This document shows, one piece after another, positions 9,510-17,906 of a DNA stretch of 64,000 nt. The notes beneath the pieces are model-generated. The model searched no databases. It saw nothing but the letters and a program-made list of their open reading frames with translations, and was not told the origin of the DNA. The stretch is from Pseudomonas sp. (GTDB lineage Bacteria > Pseudomonadota > Gammaproteobacteria > Pseudomonadales > Pseudomonadaceae): assembly GCF_030690725.1 (NCBI RefSeq), contig NZ_JAUYGD010000067.1, forward strand, positions 1 to 64,000, written 5' to 3'. Within the stretch, counting starts at the first letter, position 1. The number at the start of each line of letters is the position of its first letter. The translations under genes and the position numbers were made by a program.

Positions 9510-9517
9510 GCGGGCTT
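9495..9517 (-). terminator. Hairpin overlapping the end of the GGDEF-EAL gene
   Basis: AAGCCCGCC and GGCGGGCTT form a 9-bp stem around the stop codon. The A-run lies on the left side, so it looks more like a backup terminator for minus-strand transcripts arriving from 9685. Confidence 0.4.
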
Positions 9518-9536
9518 GAGGTTGCGGCGATACGAC

Positions 9537-9617
9537 GTAGGGTGGATGACGCTCTTTTCATCCACCGCCCAGCCGGCATTCGGTTGTGGTGGATGGGTAA
9601 AGCGTCATCCACCCTAC
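9537..9617. repeat. Intergenic palindromic element, GTAGGGTGGATGACGCT family
   Basis: Perfect 17-bp inverted arms (GTAGGGTGGATGACGCT at 9537-9553 and its complement at 9601-9617) enclose a second, smaller TCCACC/GGTGGA pair. A sister copy lies at 63339-63407. It has REP-like form and no coding content. Confidence 0.85.
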
Positions 9618-9629
9618 GGCTCAAAATGT

Positions 9630-9669
9630 AAAAAATGCCGCTTGCCTGTAACAGGCAAGCGGCATTTTT
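9630..9669. terminator. Bidirectional terminator between converging genes
   Basis: A 14-bp stem (AAATGCCGCTTGCCTG with CAGGCAAGCGGCATTT, TAA loop) is flanked by A-rich sequence on the left and T-rich sequence on the right. It lies between the plus-strand EAL gene and the minus-strand acyltransferase gene. Confidence 0.9.
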
Positions 9670-9684
9670 CTTAACCGAACAGTA

Positions 9685-10596
9685 TTACGCTGGCTTGGCG
9701 GGATAGCGCTGCTTTAGCTCTTCGAGCTGCGCATCCTTATCCAGCCATAGCTGGTTGACCCACTGCTGGAACTGCAGGCGGTAGGCTTCGTCCTGATCGT
9801 AGTTGCCGCCAATAAATTCCTCGGGAATCTGCACCTGATCGAAACGCACCACCACCTGGTCAATCCGTCCGCACAGCAGGTCCCAGAATCCTGGTGTGCC
9901 CTGCGGGTAATGGATGGTGACGTTGACTAGGCTGTGCAGCTGTTCACCCATCGCATCCAGTACAAAGGCAATGCCGCCAGCCTTGGGCTTGAGCAGGTGC
10001 TTGAACGGTGACTGCTGCTGCGCATGCTTGGCGGGGGACAGGCGCGTGCCTTCGAGGAAGTTGAACACCGACACCGGGTTGGTCTTGTAGCGCTCGCAGG
10101 CCTTGCGCGTGGTGGCCAGGTCCTGGCCGCGTTTTTCCGGGTGTTTGGCCAGGTACTCCTTGCTGAAACGCTTCATAAACGGGAATTCCAGCGCCCACCA
10201 GCACAGGCCTATTACCGGCACCCAGATCAGCTCCTGCTTGAGGAAGAACTTGAGAAATGGGATGCGCCGGTTGAGCTGGTATTGCAGTACCAGGATATCT
10301 ACCCAGCTCTGATGGTTGCTGGTCACCATGTAGGAGTGCTGCATGTCGAAGCCCTTGAGTCCTTCGACATTCCACTCGGTCTTGCCTACCAAATGCATCC
10401 AGAATTTGTTGACGGAAATCCAGAACTCGGCAGTCGCATGCATGGCCGCGCGTAGCGCGCGCTGCACTTTCGGAATGGGCAGCAGAAATTTCAGCAGGGC
10501 TCCGATAAATAGCGGCCAGCAGCAGATAAGGGTGTTGAGGGCGAGCAGCAGGCCGGCAAGCAGGCCGCGTAATGGAGCAGGCAGAAAATGCAGCAT
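9685..10596 (-). CDS. Lysophospholipid acyltransferase (PlsC-like, YihG type)
   Basis: This 303-residue membrane protein has an N-terminal hydrophobic segment (about 10-38), the acyltransferase block I NHQSWVD (His95-x4-Asp100) and block III FLEGTR (Glu182). This is the pattern of 1-acylglycerol-3-phosphate acyltransferases; the length and the sequence between blocks fit the YihG branch rather than short PlsC. It would transfer acyl groups to lysophosphatidate at the inner membrane. I chose the ATG at 10596, with GGAGG 11 bp upstream, over a TTG six codons earlier. It follows pta on the same strand after 200 bp and probably has its own promoter. Confidence 0.88.
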   Translation of the reverse strand: MLHFLPAPLRGLLAGLLLALNTLICCWPLFIGALLKFLLPIPKVQRALRAAMHATAEFWISVNKFWMHLVGKTEWNVEGLKGFDMQHSYMVTSNHQSWVDILVLQYQLNRRIPFLKFFLKQELIWVPVIGLCWWALEFPFMKRFSKEYLAKHPEKRGQDLATTRKACERYKTNPVSVFNFLEGTRLSPAKHAQQQSPFKHLLKPKAGGIAFVLDAMGEQLHSLVNVTIHYPQGTPGFWDLLCGRIDQVVVRFDQVQIPEEFIGGNYDQDEAYRLQFQQWVNQLWLDKDAQLEELKQRYPAKPA

Positions 10597-10796
10597 GGGG
10601 ACAGATGCCTCCAAAAAGGGGCGTAGGCCCCGACTTATCTATGTCTGTGGTTTTCCACCACAGATCGGTCGGCGCACAGGTTAACGCCTGTGCACCGAAC
10701 TGCAACCCCTCGAAATGCGGGTGATCGCCGTTGATCGCCACCTTTTGCCGCTATTTTTTGCGGCAGGCCGGTTTGACCCGGCCTGACAGGCGCGGC
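10597..10796. other. Intergenic region between pta and the acyltransferase gene, with small hairpins
   Basis: Three inverted repeats are visible: TCTGTGG/CCACAGA at 10644-10664, GCACAGG/CCTGTGC at 10674-10693 and AGGCCGG/CCGGCCT at 10765-10784. None has a clear U-tract on the minus strand, so calling any of them the pta terminator would be a guess. Confidence 0.45.
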
Positions 10797-12890
10797 TTAC
10801 TCGGGCAGGTTGGCAGCCTGGATCGCGGTCAGGGCGATGGTGAAGACGATATCGTCGACCAGTGCGCCGCGTGATAGGTCGTTCACCGGCTTGCGCAGTC
10901 CCTGCAACATCGGGCCGACGCTGACGCAATCGGCGCTGCGTTGTACCGCCTTGTAGGTGGTGTTGCCGGTGTTCAGATCGGGGAAGATAAATACCGTGGC
11001 GCGGCCGGCGACCGGGCTGCCAGGGGCCTTCTGCCGGCCGACGCTTTCAATCGCCGCCGCGTCATATTGCAGCGGGCCGTCGAGCAGCAGATCGGGATTG
11101 CTGGCCTTGGCCAGGCGGGTAGCCTCGCGGACTTTTTCGACCTCTTCGCCGCTGCCGGAATCGCCGGTGGAGTAGCTGAGCATCGCCACCCGAGGAATGA
11201 TGCCGAAAGCGCTGGCCGAGGCTGCGCTTTGCAGGGCGATTTCCGCCAGTTCCACCGCTGTTGGGTCAGGGTTTACCGCGCAGTCGCCGTAGACCAGCAC
11301 CTGGTCGGGCAGCAGCATAAAGAACACCGACGACACCAGCTTGTAGCCGGGCGCGGTTTTGATCAGCTGCAGCGCCGGGCGGATGGTGTTGGCGGTGGTG
11401 TTGATCGCCCCGGACACCAGGCCGTCGACCTCATCCAGGGCGAGCATCATGGTGCCCAGCACCACGGTGTCTTCCAGTTGTGCGGCGGCCATCGGTGCGT
11501 TCAGCCCTTTGCCTTTGCGCAGCTCGACCATCGGCTCGACATAGCGCTCGCGAATCAGGTCCGGGTCGAGGATTTCCAGGCCTTCCGGCAGGTCGATGCC
11601 GTGGGCATGGGCTACTGCGTGAACATCTTCCGGCTTGGCCAGCAGCACGCAGCGGGCGATGCCGCGCGCCTGGCAGATGGCGGCGGCCTGTACAGTGCGC
11701 GGCTCGCTGCCTTCCGGCAGAACGATGCGCTTATTCGCTGCCTTGGCGCGTTGCACCAGCTGGTAACGGAACGCCGGTGGAGACATGCGCAGCTCGCGCG
11801 GCGTGCCGCAGCGGGCGAACAGCCACTCGTGATCGATATGACTGGCGACAAAGTCGGCGACTTTTTCCGCGCGCTCCTTGTCGTCGACCGGGATTTCCTT
11901 ATTCAGGCGGTTGAGGTTGGTGGCGGTGTCGTAGGAGCCGGTGCTGACCGTCATCACCGGCAAGCCGCCCTGCAGCGCGCCACGGCACAGCTCCATGATC
12001 CGCGGATCGGGGGCAAAGTCGCTGCACAGCAGCAGGCCGGCCAGCGGCATGCCATTCATCGCCGCCAGGCTGGCGGCGAGGATGATGTCGTCGCGGTCCC
12101 CCGGTGTCACCACCAAGGTACCGGGTTTGAGCAGTTGCACGGTGTTGGCCACGGCGCGGGCGCAGAGCACGATCTTCAGCATACGCCGCTGCTCGTAATC
12201 ACCGGCATTCAGCACCCGCGCGCCGAGCAGGTCGGCGATATCGCGGGTGCGCGGGGCGTTCAGTTCGTCTTGCCAGGGGATGCAGCCGAGCAGGCGGAAG
12301 TCATCGCCCTTGAGCAGTGGCGAGAGTTCTTTCAGGCGATTGGCGAAGGCTTCGATACCATCGTCACTGCGTACCTTGTTGAGGATCACCCCGAGCACTT
12401 TCTCGTCTTTTGGCCCGCCAAACAGTTGGGCCTGAATTTCCACTCGGTCGCTCAATTCGCTGAGGCTTTCCTGTTCCGGGGCGGAAACCAGAATCACCTC
12501 GGCATCCACGCTCTTGGCCAGGTGGAAGTTGACCCGCGCGGCGTAGCTGGCCTGACGCGTCGGCACCATGCCTTCGACGATCACCACGTCTTTGCCTGCA
12601 GCCGCCTGCTGATAGAGGCTGATGATTTCTTCCAGCAGCTCATCCAACTGGCCGTCGCCGAGCATGCGCTCGACATGCGCCAGGGCCAGTGGTTTTGGCG
12701 AGTGCAGGCCATGGGTGCGGGCGATCAGCTCGCTGGAACGCTCCGGGCCCATATCGCCCTGATGCGGTTGGGCGATGGGTTTGAAGAAGCCGACCTTGAG
12801 GCCGGCACGCTCCAGTGCACCGACCAGGCCCAGGCTGATCGAGGTAAGGCCGACACCGAAACCGGTGGGGGCAATAAAGAAGGTGTGCAT
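10797..12890 (-). CDS. pta: Phosphate acetyltransferase (long form)
   Basis: This 697-residue enzyme interconverts acetyl-CoA and acetyl phosphate. The N-terminal part is a P-loop, BioD-like regulatory domain (IAPTGFGVGLTSISLG) followed by a DRTGG-type middle domain. The C-terminal about 320 residues are the catalytic PTA domain, with LLDGPLQYDAA, FPDLNTGN and GPMLQGL. The length matches the long gammaproteobacterial form. It lies 59 bp downstream of ackA on the same strand, and a partial palindromic repeat fills that gap. Together they run the Pta-AckA acetate/acetyl-phosphate pathway. Confidence 0.96.
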   Translation of the reverse strand: MHTFFIAPTGFGVGLTSISLGLVGALERAGLKVGFFKPIAQPHQGDMGPERSSELIARTHGLHSPKPLALAHVERMLGDGQLDELLEEIISLYQQAAAGKDVVIVEGMVPTRQASYAARVNFHLAKSVDAEVILVSAPEQESLSELSDRVEIQAQLFGGPKDEKVLGVILNKVRSDDGIEAFANRLKELSPLLKGDDFRLLGCIPWQDELNAPRTRDIADLLGARVLNAGDYEQRRMLKIVLCARAVANTVQLLKPGTLVVTPGDRDDIILAASLAAMNGMPLAGLLLCSDFAPDPRIMELCRGALQGGLPVMTVSTGSYDTATNLNRLNKEIPVDDKERAEKVADFVASHIDHEWLFARCGTPRELRMSPPAFRYQLVQRAKAANKRIVLPEGSEPRTVQAAAICQARGIARCVLLAKPEDVHAVAHAHGIDLPEGLEILDPDLIRERYVEPMVELRKGKGLNAPMAAAQLEDTVVLGTMMLALDEVDGLVSGAINTTANTIRPALQLIKTAPGYKLVSSVFFMLLPDQVLVYGDCAVNPDPTAVELAEIALQSAASASAFGIIPRVAMLSYSTGDSGSGEEVEKVREATRLAKASNPDLLLDGPLQYDAAAIESVGRQKAPGSPVAGRATVFIFPDLNTGNTTYKAVQRSADCVSVGPMLQGLRKPVNDLSRGALVDDIVFTIALTAIQAANLPE

Positions 12891-12903
12891 GCTGTCTCCA
12901 TGT

Positions 12904-12943
12904 GTAGGTTGGCGCTGAGCGCAGCGAAGCCCAACGGGATGCG
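12904..12943. repeat. Half copy of the GTAGGTTGGCG palindromic element
   Basis: The 32-bp stretch starting GTAGGTTGGCGCTGAGCGC matches the complement of the right arm of the full element at 16431-16516 with one difference. It sits between ackA and pta with no opposing arm, so it is a solo half-element. Confidence 0.7.
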
Positions 12944-12949
12944 CGTCGC

Positions 12950-14137
12950 TCAGGCTTCTAGTAGCGCCAGGGTGTCGAGGGCAATCTGTCGTTCTTCATT
13001 GGTCGGTACGACCAGCACGCGCGGGTGCCCGTCAGCCTGGATCGGCCCAGCCGCACCGCGCACGGTGCGAGCGTTGGCCTGATCGTCGAGGGCCAGGTTG
13101 AGCAATTTCAGGTGGGCAACGGTCTTGCTGCGGATCAGTGCCGAGTTCTCGCCGATGCCGCCGGTAAAGACCAGGCCGTCGAGTTGTGGCAACGCGCAAC
13201 TCATGGCCGCCAGGGATTTGGCCAGGCGGTAGCAGAACACCTCGATGGCCAAGGTGGCACCGGCATGGCCCTGCTCACGGGCTTGCTCCAGGGTGCGCAT
13301 GTCATTGGACAGGCCGGAGAGGCCCTGCAGGCCGCTGTCTTTATTAAGCATCGTTTCGATCTGTTCCAGGCTCCAGCCCAGGGTGCGCGCCAGGTGGCTG
13401 TGCAGATTGGGGTCGACATCACCGCTGCGGGTGCCCATCACTACGCCTTCCAGTGGCGTCAGACCCATGCTGGTGTCGCGGCTCTGCCCATCGACGATGG
13501 CGCAGGTTGAACAACCGTTGCCCAGGTGCGCCACCAGCCAGCTGCTGGCGTTGACCGGCAGCCCGGCCATTTCCGCGGCGCGCTGGCTGACAAAACGGTG
13601 GCTGGTGCCGTGGAAGCCATAGCGGCGTACGCCGTGTTCGCGGTACAGGTGCTCGGGCAGGGCGTAGCGGTAGGCGTGTTCGGGCAGGGTCTGGTGAAAG
13701 GCCGTGTCGAACACTGCAACCTGAGTCAGGTCGGGGAACAGCTTGATCGCCGCTTCGATGCCCAGCAGGTTGGCCGGGTTATGCAGCGGAGCCAGCGGCG
13801 CGGTGGCGCGAATTGCGGCGAGGCTCAACGTATCCAGGCGACAGGCCGCAGTGAAATGCTCGCCGCCATGCACCACGCGGTGGCCGATGCCGTGCAATTG
13901 GCCGCCCGCGGCTGACTGCACCAGAGGCAACACCTGGGCGAGGGCGGTGCGGTGGTCGGCGTGGGGCAGAATCAGGCTGTCTTTGTTGTCGCCCTGCTGC
14001 CAGTGCACTTGCGCATCCGGGCTGCCCAGGCGCTCGGCCAGGCCGCTGAGAATAAAGGCATCTTGGTCTTCGTTGATCAGGGCAAACTTGATCGATGAAC
14101 TGCCGCAGTTGATCACCAGAATATTGCGTGCGGGCAT
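12950..14137 (-). CDS. ackA: Acetate kinase
   Basis: The 395-residue protein carries the acetokinase signatures: [12 protein letters not shown] at the N-terminus, [34 protein letters not shown] and FTGGIGEN. It makes ATP and acetate from acetyl phosphate and ADP. The length is normal for the family (about 395-400). Its ATG directly abuts the stop codon of the DUF3565 gene, and pta follows, so the three form one operon. No frameshift or missing catalytic residue is visible. Confidence 0.97.
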   Translation of the reverse strand: MPARNILVINCGSSSIKFALINEDQDAFILSGLAERLGSPDAQVHWQQGDNKDSLILPHADHRTALAQVLPLVQSAAGGQLHGIGHRVVHGGEHFTAACRLDTLSLAAIRATAPLAPLHNPANLLGIEAAIKLFPDLTQVAVFDTAFHQTLPEHAYRYALPEHLYREHGVRRYGFHGTSHRFVSQRAAEMAGLPVNASSWLVAHLGNGCSTCAIVDGQSRDTSMGLTPLEGVVMGTRSGDVDPNLHSHLARTLGWSLEQIETMLNKDSGLQGLSGLSNDMRTLEQAREQGHAGATLAIEVFCYRLAKSLAAMSCALPQLDGLVFTGGIGENSALIRSKTVAHLKLLNLALDDQANARTVRGAAGPIQADGHPRVLVVPTNEERQIALDTLALLEA

Positions 14138-14386
14138 TTACCGCTCCTTGTGCAAATCTTTGTTCGGGCGCTCTGTCAGCGCCTCGCTTGCTGCATGTTC
14201 AGTTGCGCACCAGCCGCAGAGGAAGGGTTTTTCCAGCTGCGCCTGGCGTTGCTGCGCATCCAGCACCCAGGCGCGATTCTGCCAGGGCGGCTGGTGGCGC
14301 AGGTGCTGAGTATGGCCGCAGGACAATACTGCCAGCCAATCGCCGTGCTCATCCTGACGAAAATCAAGCACGCGCACTAAGGCCAC
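14138..14386 (-). CDS. DUF3565 domain protein, first gene of the ackA-pta operon
   Basis: This small cytoplasmic protein of about 82 residues has the DUF3565 core FRQDEHGDW, LSCGHTQHLRH, PPWQNRAWV and a late LCGWC. The Cys-x-His and Cys-x-x-Cys placement resembles a small zinc-binding fold, though no function is established. The start is uncertain: I used the GTG at 14386, but the frame is open upstream to an ATG at 14477 that would overlap the divergent slyD leader. The stop codon touches the ackA start, implying translational coupling. Its link with acetate metabolism is by position only. Confidence 0.65.
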   Translation of the reverse strand: MALVRVLDFRQDEHGDWLAVLSCGHTQHLRHQPPWQNRAWVLDAQQRQAQLEKPFLCGWCATEHAASEALTERPNKDLHKER

Positions 14387-14477
14387 GCTTGGCCGTCCGT
14401 CTGTGTGCGGTTCGCTTTCGCGCGTGCCCTTGGGTAAACTTGCCCGCTCTTTATTTCCAAGCAAAAGGTCTCGCCCC

Positions 14478-14963
14478 ATGCTGATCGCCGCCAATAAGGC
14501 CGTCTCCATCGACTATACCCTGACTAACGATGCCGGTGAGGTGATCGACAGTTCTGCAGGCGGCGCGCCGCTGGCTTATCTGCACGGTGCCGGCAACATC
14601 ATCGGCGGCCTGGAAAAAGCCCTGCTGGGCAAGCAAGCCGGCGACGAGCTGGAAGTTGCAGTCGAGCCGGAAGACGCCTACGGCGAATATAGCGCCGAGC
14701 TGGTAGCCACCCTCAACCGTTCGATGTTCGAAGGTGTGGATGAGCTGGAAATCGGCATGCAGTTCCACGCCTCCGGCCCGGACGGCGGCATGCAGATCGT
14801 TACCATCCGCGAACTGGAAGGCGACGACGTAATCGTTGACGGCAACCACCCACTGGCTGGCCAGCGCCTGCACTTCAAGGTCAAGGTCATCAGCGTGCGT
14901 GATGCCAGCGAAGAAGAAGTCGCGCATGGCCATATCCATGGCGAAGGTGGCCATCATCATTGA
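14478..14963 (+). CDS. slyD: FKBP-type peptidyl-prolyl isomerase SlyD
   Basis: This 161-residue protein has the SlyD layout: an FKBP domain interrupted by the insert-in-flap chaperone domain, with GNIIGGLEKALLGKQAGD and EDAYGEY conserved. A histidine-rich tail (HGHIHGEGGHHH) can bind nickel or zinc. It catalyses proline isomerisation and acts as a metallochaperone in the cytoplasm; in enterobacteria it supports nickel delivery to hydrogenase. The ATG at 14478 fits the family N-terminus (MLIAANKAVSIDYTL). It is divergent from the DUF3565-ackA-pta operon and followed by a terminator at 15044. Confidence 0.94.
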   Translation: MLIAANKAVSIDYTLTNDAGEVIDSSAGGAPLAYLHGAGNIIGGLEKALLGKQAGDELEVAVEPEDAYGEYSAELVATLNRSMFEGVDELEIGMQFHASGPDGGMQIVTIRELEGDDVIVDGNHPLAGQRLHFKVKVISVRDASEEEVAHGHIHGEGGHHH

Positions 14964-15043
14964 TGGTTTAGCCTTATGTGGTCGCCACGAGTCGACTTAT
15001 GGTCGTATCAACCACTGGCTCGACTGCTAAGCTGCAACAGAAG

Positions 15044-15072
15044 AAAGGCGCCTTCAGATAGGCGCCTTTTTT
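15044..15072 (+). terminator. Rho-independent terminator after slyD
   Basis: AAAGGCGCC and GGCGCCTTT form a 9-bp stem with loop TTCAGATA-like bases, ending in six T. It separates slyD from the glutathione peroxidase gene. Confidence 0.88.
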
Positions 15073-15112
15073 GTCCGCTACGTGTAACCCGTGTGTTCTC
15101 AAGGAGTTAGCC

Positions 15113-15595
15113 ATGAGTGCCTTTCACGACCTCAACCTGCGTGCACTGGATGGCCATGAGCTGCCGCTGGCACCCTTCAAGGGGCAGGTGGTGTTGGTGG
15201 TCAATGTGGCCTCCAAGTGCGGCCTGACGCCGCAGTACGCCGGCCTGGAAAAGCTCTATCAGCAGTACAAGAGTCAGGGTTTCAGCGTGCTGGGCCTGCC
15301 GTGCAACCAGTTTGCCGAGCAGGAGCCCGACAGTGAGGAAGCCATTCGCGAGTTTTGCAGCCTCAATTACGGAGTGACCTTTCCCCTGGGCAGCAAGCTT
15401 GAGGTGAACGGCCCGGAGCGTCATCCGCTGTATCGCCTGCTGGCGGGCGAGGGTGCCGAATTTCCGGGCGATATCACCTGGAACTTCGAGAAATTTCTGG
15501 TTGGCCACGACGGTCGCGTGCTGGCACGCTTCTCGCCGCGCACCACGCCGGATGATCCGAGCATCATCCAGGCTATCGAAAAGGCCTTGGGCTAA
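15113..15595 (+). CDS. Glutathione peroxidase family protein (cysteine type)
   Basis: This 160-residue protein has the GPx motifs in order: NVASKCGLT with the peroxidatic Cys36, LGLPCNQFAEQEP with the catalytic glutamine, and DITWNFEKFLV with the catalytic Trp-Asn. It reduces hydrogen or organic peroxides; bacterial cysteine GPx enzymes often prefer thioredoxin to glutathione. The ATG at 15113 is preceded by AAGGAG. There is no signal peptide, so it should be cytoplasmic. It lies between a terminator and the nitroreductase gene 95 bp downstream. Confidence 0.94.
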   Translation: MSAFHDLNLRALDGHELPLAPFKGQVVLVVNVASKCGLTPQYAGLEKLYQQYKSQGFSVLGLPCNQFAEQEPDSEEAIREFCSLNYGVTFPLGSKLEVNGPERHPLYRLLAGEGAEFPGDITWNFEKFLVGHDGRVLARFSPRTTPDDPSIIQAIEKALG

Positions 15596-15690
15596 GGTCA
15601 TATACGCCAAGGCTGCGGACTAAGCTTGTACACGGCTTGTTCGCAGCCAGGCATCGCGGCTTAATCGGGCGACCTGCCGAGGATGCCCTG

Positions 15691-16428
15691 ATGAGCCTGT
15701 TTCCCGCCGACCCCGCAATCTCTCCCGCTACCCCCGCCGCGCTGCGCGAGCTGATCGAGAGTCGCCGCGCGGTGCGTCGTTTTACTGCCGAAGCGGTGCC
15801 CGACGAGGTGGTGCGTGACTGCCTGGAACTGGCGGTGCTGGCGCCCAATTCCTGCAACCTGCAGCCCTGGAGTTTCCAGGTGATTCGCGACCCAGCGTTG
15901 CTGGCCCGCTTGCACCCGGTGTGCATGAGTCAGAACGCGGCCAAGGCGCCGCTGATTATTGCCGTGCTGGCGCGCCCGGACACCTGGAAACAGGCTTGCC
16001 AGAACATCATCGACTACTGGCCGGAGCCGGATGTGCCGGCGCGGATTCGCCGCTTCTACAACAAGACCGCACCCTTTCAGTACAACCAGGGACCATTCGG
16101 TCTGTTTGGGCTGTTCAAACGTCAGCTGCTGCGGGTGGCAGCCTGGCGCAAACCGTTGATGCGCGCGCCCAACAGCCAGGCCCAGATGCGCATCTGGGCT
16201 GTGAAGTCCACGGCGTTGGCGGCGCAGAACTTGATGCTGGCCTTCCAGAGCCATGGCTATGCCACCTGCCCAATGGAAGGCTTTGATGAAGTACGCCTGC
16301 GCAAAACCCTGAGCATCCCGCGCCAGGCGTTACCGATCATGCTGCTGGCGGTAGGTAAGCAGGATGAGAAGGGCGTGTACAACCCGCGCCTGCGCTTTCC
16401 GCTTGAACAGCACGTAACCTGGCTATAG
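15691..16428 (+). CDS. Nitroreductase family flavoprotein
   Basis: The 245-residue protein has the nitroreductase N-terminal signature, SRRAVRRFTAEAVPDEVV followed by LAPNSCNLQPWSFQVI, and a C-terminal block (AAQNLMLAFQSHGYATCPMEGFD) typical of FMN-binding NAD(P)H oxidoreductases. The central segment (about 95-150) is longer than in minimal family members. The substrate, perhaps nitroaromatics or quinones, cannot be inferred. The ATG at 15691 gives the expected N-terminus. A palindromic repeat follows the stop. Confidence 0.85.
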   Translation: MSLFPADPAISPATPAALRELIESRRAVRRFTAEAVPDEVVRDCLELAVLAPNSCNLQPWSFQVIRDPALLARLHPVCMSQNAAKAPLIIAVLARPDTWKQACQNIIDYWPEPDVPARIRRFYNKTAPFQYNQGPFGLFGLFKRQLLRVAAWRKPLMRAPNSQAQMRIWAVKSTALAAQNLMLAFQSHGYATCPMEGFDEVRLRKTLSIPRQALPIMLLAVGKQDEKGVYNPRLRFPLEQHVTWL

Positions 16429-16430
16429 CC

Positions 16431-16516
16431 GTAGGTTGGGTTGAGGAGCAAAGCGACGAAGCCCAACGAGACATGTCAATGCCTGTTGGGCTTCGCTGCG
16501 CTCAACGCCAACCTAC
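16431..16516. repeat. Intergenic palindromic element, GTAGGTTGG family
   Basis: Left arm GTAGGTTGGGTTGAGGAGC pairs imperfectly with the right arm GCTGCGCTCAACGCCAACCTAC, with an inner GAAGCCCAAC/GTTGGGCTTC pair. It lies between convergent genes and could act as a transcript end. A half copy is at 12904. Confidence 0.8.
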
Positions 16517-16534
16517 CCATGCCAATACATGCTT

Positions 16535-17866
16535 TTACAGCACGCCGGCTTTTTTCCAGGCTAGATAACTGCTTACCAACTGCGGTCCCAGCTCGCTAGG
16601 CCGTGCATCGAGCACCGGCACCTTGTTGGCAATCAGGCGTTCGTGCAGGCCGGCGCGGGCGTTCAGGTAGTCCAGGGTGCCGCAGTAATCCAGGGCGCTG
16701 GAGAGGTCCTGCACCGGGGTGTGGCGCAGAGTATCCAGCACTTCCTCACGCAGGCTGGCGACCAGCACGCGGTGCTGGCGGCTCAGCCGTTTGACCGCAC
16801 CGAGCAGTGCCTGATCATCCTCATCACGCAGGTTGGTCACCAGTACCACCAGGGCGCGGCGGCGCTGGCGGCTGAGCAGGTTTTCCACTGCGGCGGTGAA
16901 GTCCGCCGGTTGCTGGGTGCTGCGCAGGTCGTACAGCGCATTGAGCAGGACATTCAGCTGCGCCTGGCCTTTGACCGGAGCAAGGAAGCGGTTCTGCTCG
17001 CCGGCAAAGGTCGACAGGCCCACCGCATCGCCCTGGCGCAGCGCCACGTAGCTGAGCAGCAGCGAGGCGTTGAGAGCATGATCGAAATGCGACAGCTCGC
17101 CATCCTGGCTGCGCATGCGCCGGCCGCAGTCGAGAAGAAAGACGATCTGCTGGTCGCGCTCGTCCTGATACTCGCGGGCAATCGGTGTGCGTTTGCGTGC
17201 GGTGGCCTTCCAGTCGATCTGCCGCAGGGTGTCGCCGTCGCGGAATTCGCGCAGCTGGTGGAATTCCTGACCCAGGCCGCGACGTTGCTGCTGGCGCACA
17301 CCAAGCTGGCTGAGCCAGTCATCCACCGCCATCAGTTGCGCGCCGTACAGACGGGCGAAATCCGGGTAGACGCGGGTTTCACCGGCCACTGGCAGATAAC
17401 GTCGGGCACGCCACAAACCCATGGGGCTGGGCAGGCTGACTTCGCACTGGGGGAAGTGAAAGTGTCCACGCAGCAGCGGGCGCACCCGGTAACTGACCTG
17501 GGTCTGTTCGCCGGGATGCAGATCGACCTTGAGCGGCAGGTGCTCGAAGGCCATATCGCCGGGCAGATGGTCGAACACTTCCACCTGCAGCGCACGGGTG
17601 TAGCTGTGGTGAAGATTCAGCCGCACTTCGCTCCAGCGCCCCAGCGGCAGGTTGCCGGGTAGCTGGCGCTCGATGCGCGGCGAGGGCACTTGGCGCAGCA
17701 GCAGGGCGTCGATCAGTGTCAGGCCGAGCAGCACCAGCAGCAGGCCCCAGTAAATCGGGGTGAAGCTGCGCGGCACGGCAACGCCCAGGGCGCTGCAGAT
17801 ACCCAGAGCAATGCCGAGAACGAACAGGCCGGCGAGCAGCGCCAGCAGCGCGCGCGAGGGCTTCAT
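16535..17866 (-). CDS. DUF58 domain protein (vWA-like), last gene of the MoxR operon
   Basis: This 443-residue protein starts with two membrane segments (about 5-55). A beta-rich middle region precedes the DUF58 core, DTLRQIDWKATARKRTPIAREY followed by QIVFLLDCGRRM, which resembles a von Willebrand A domain. DUF58 proteins are almost always partnered by a MoxR ATPase, encoded here 40 bp upstream. The pair is thought to act as a chaperone-like module on a membrane or metal-dependent target, which is not known. It is the last of six same-strand genes. Confidence 0.85.
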   Translation of the reverse strand: MKPSRALLALLAGLFVLGIALGICSALGVAVPRSFTPIYWGLLLVLLGLTLIDALLLRQVPSPRIERQLPGNLPLGRWSEVRLNLHHSYTRALQVEVFDHLPGDMAFEHLPLKVDLHPGEQTQVSYRVRPLLRGHFHFPQCEVSLPSPMGLWRARRYLPVAGETRVYPDFARLYGAQLMAVDDWLSQLGVRQQQRRGLGQEFHQLREFRDGDTLRQIDWKATARKRTPIAREYQDERDQQIVFLLDCGRRMRSQDGELSHFDHALNASLLLSYVALRQGDAVGLSTFAGEQNRFLAPVKGQAQLNVLLNALYDLRSTQQPADFTAAVENLLSRQRRRALVVLVTNLRDEDDQALLGAVKRLSRQHRVLVASLREEVLDTLRHTPVQDLSSALDYCGTLDYLNARAGLHERLIANKVPVLDARPSELGPQLVSSYLAWKKAGVL

Positions 17867-17906
17867 GCGGGGGCGCCTTTCAATGCGGGCTTTTGCCGAG
17901 TACGGG

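Noticed and set aside
10765..10784. AGGCCGG/CCGGCCT hairpin as pta terminator
   Set aside because: No U-tract follows it on the minus strand; it was listed only as part of the intergenic description.
10941..13082. Long plus-strand open frame opposite pta and ackA
   Set aside because: It is a shadow of two unmistakable minus-strand enzymes; the translation has no family resemblance and no ribosome-binding site.
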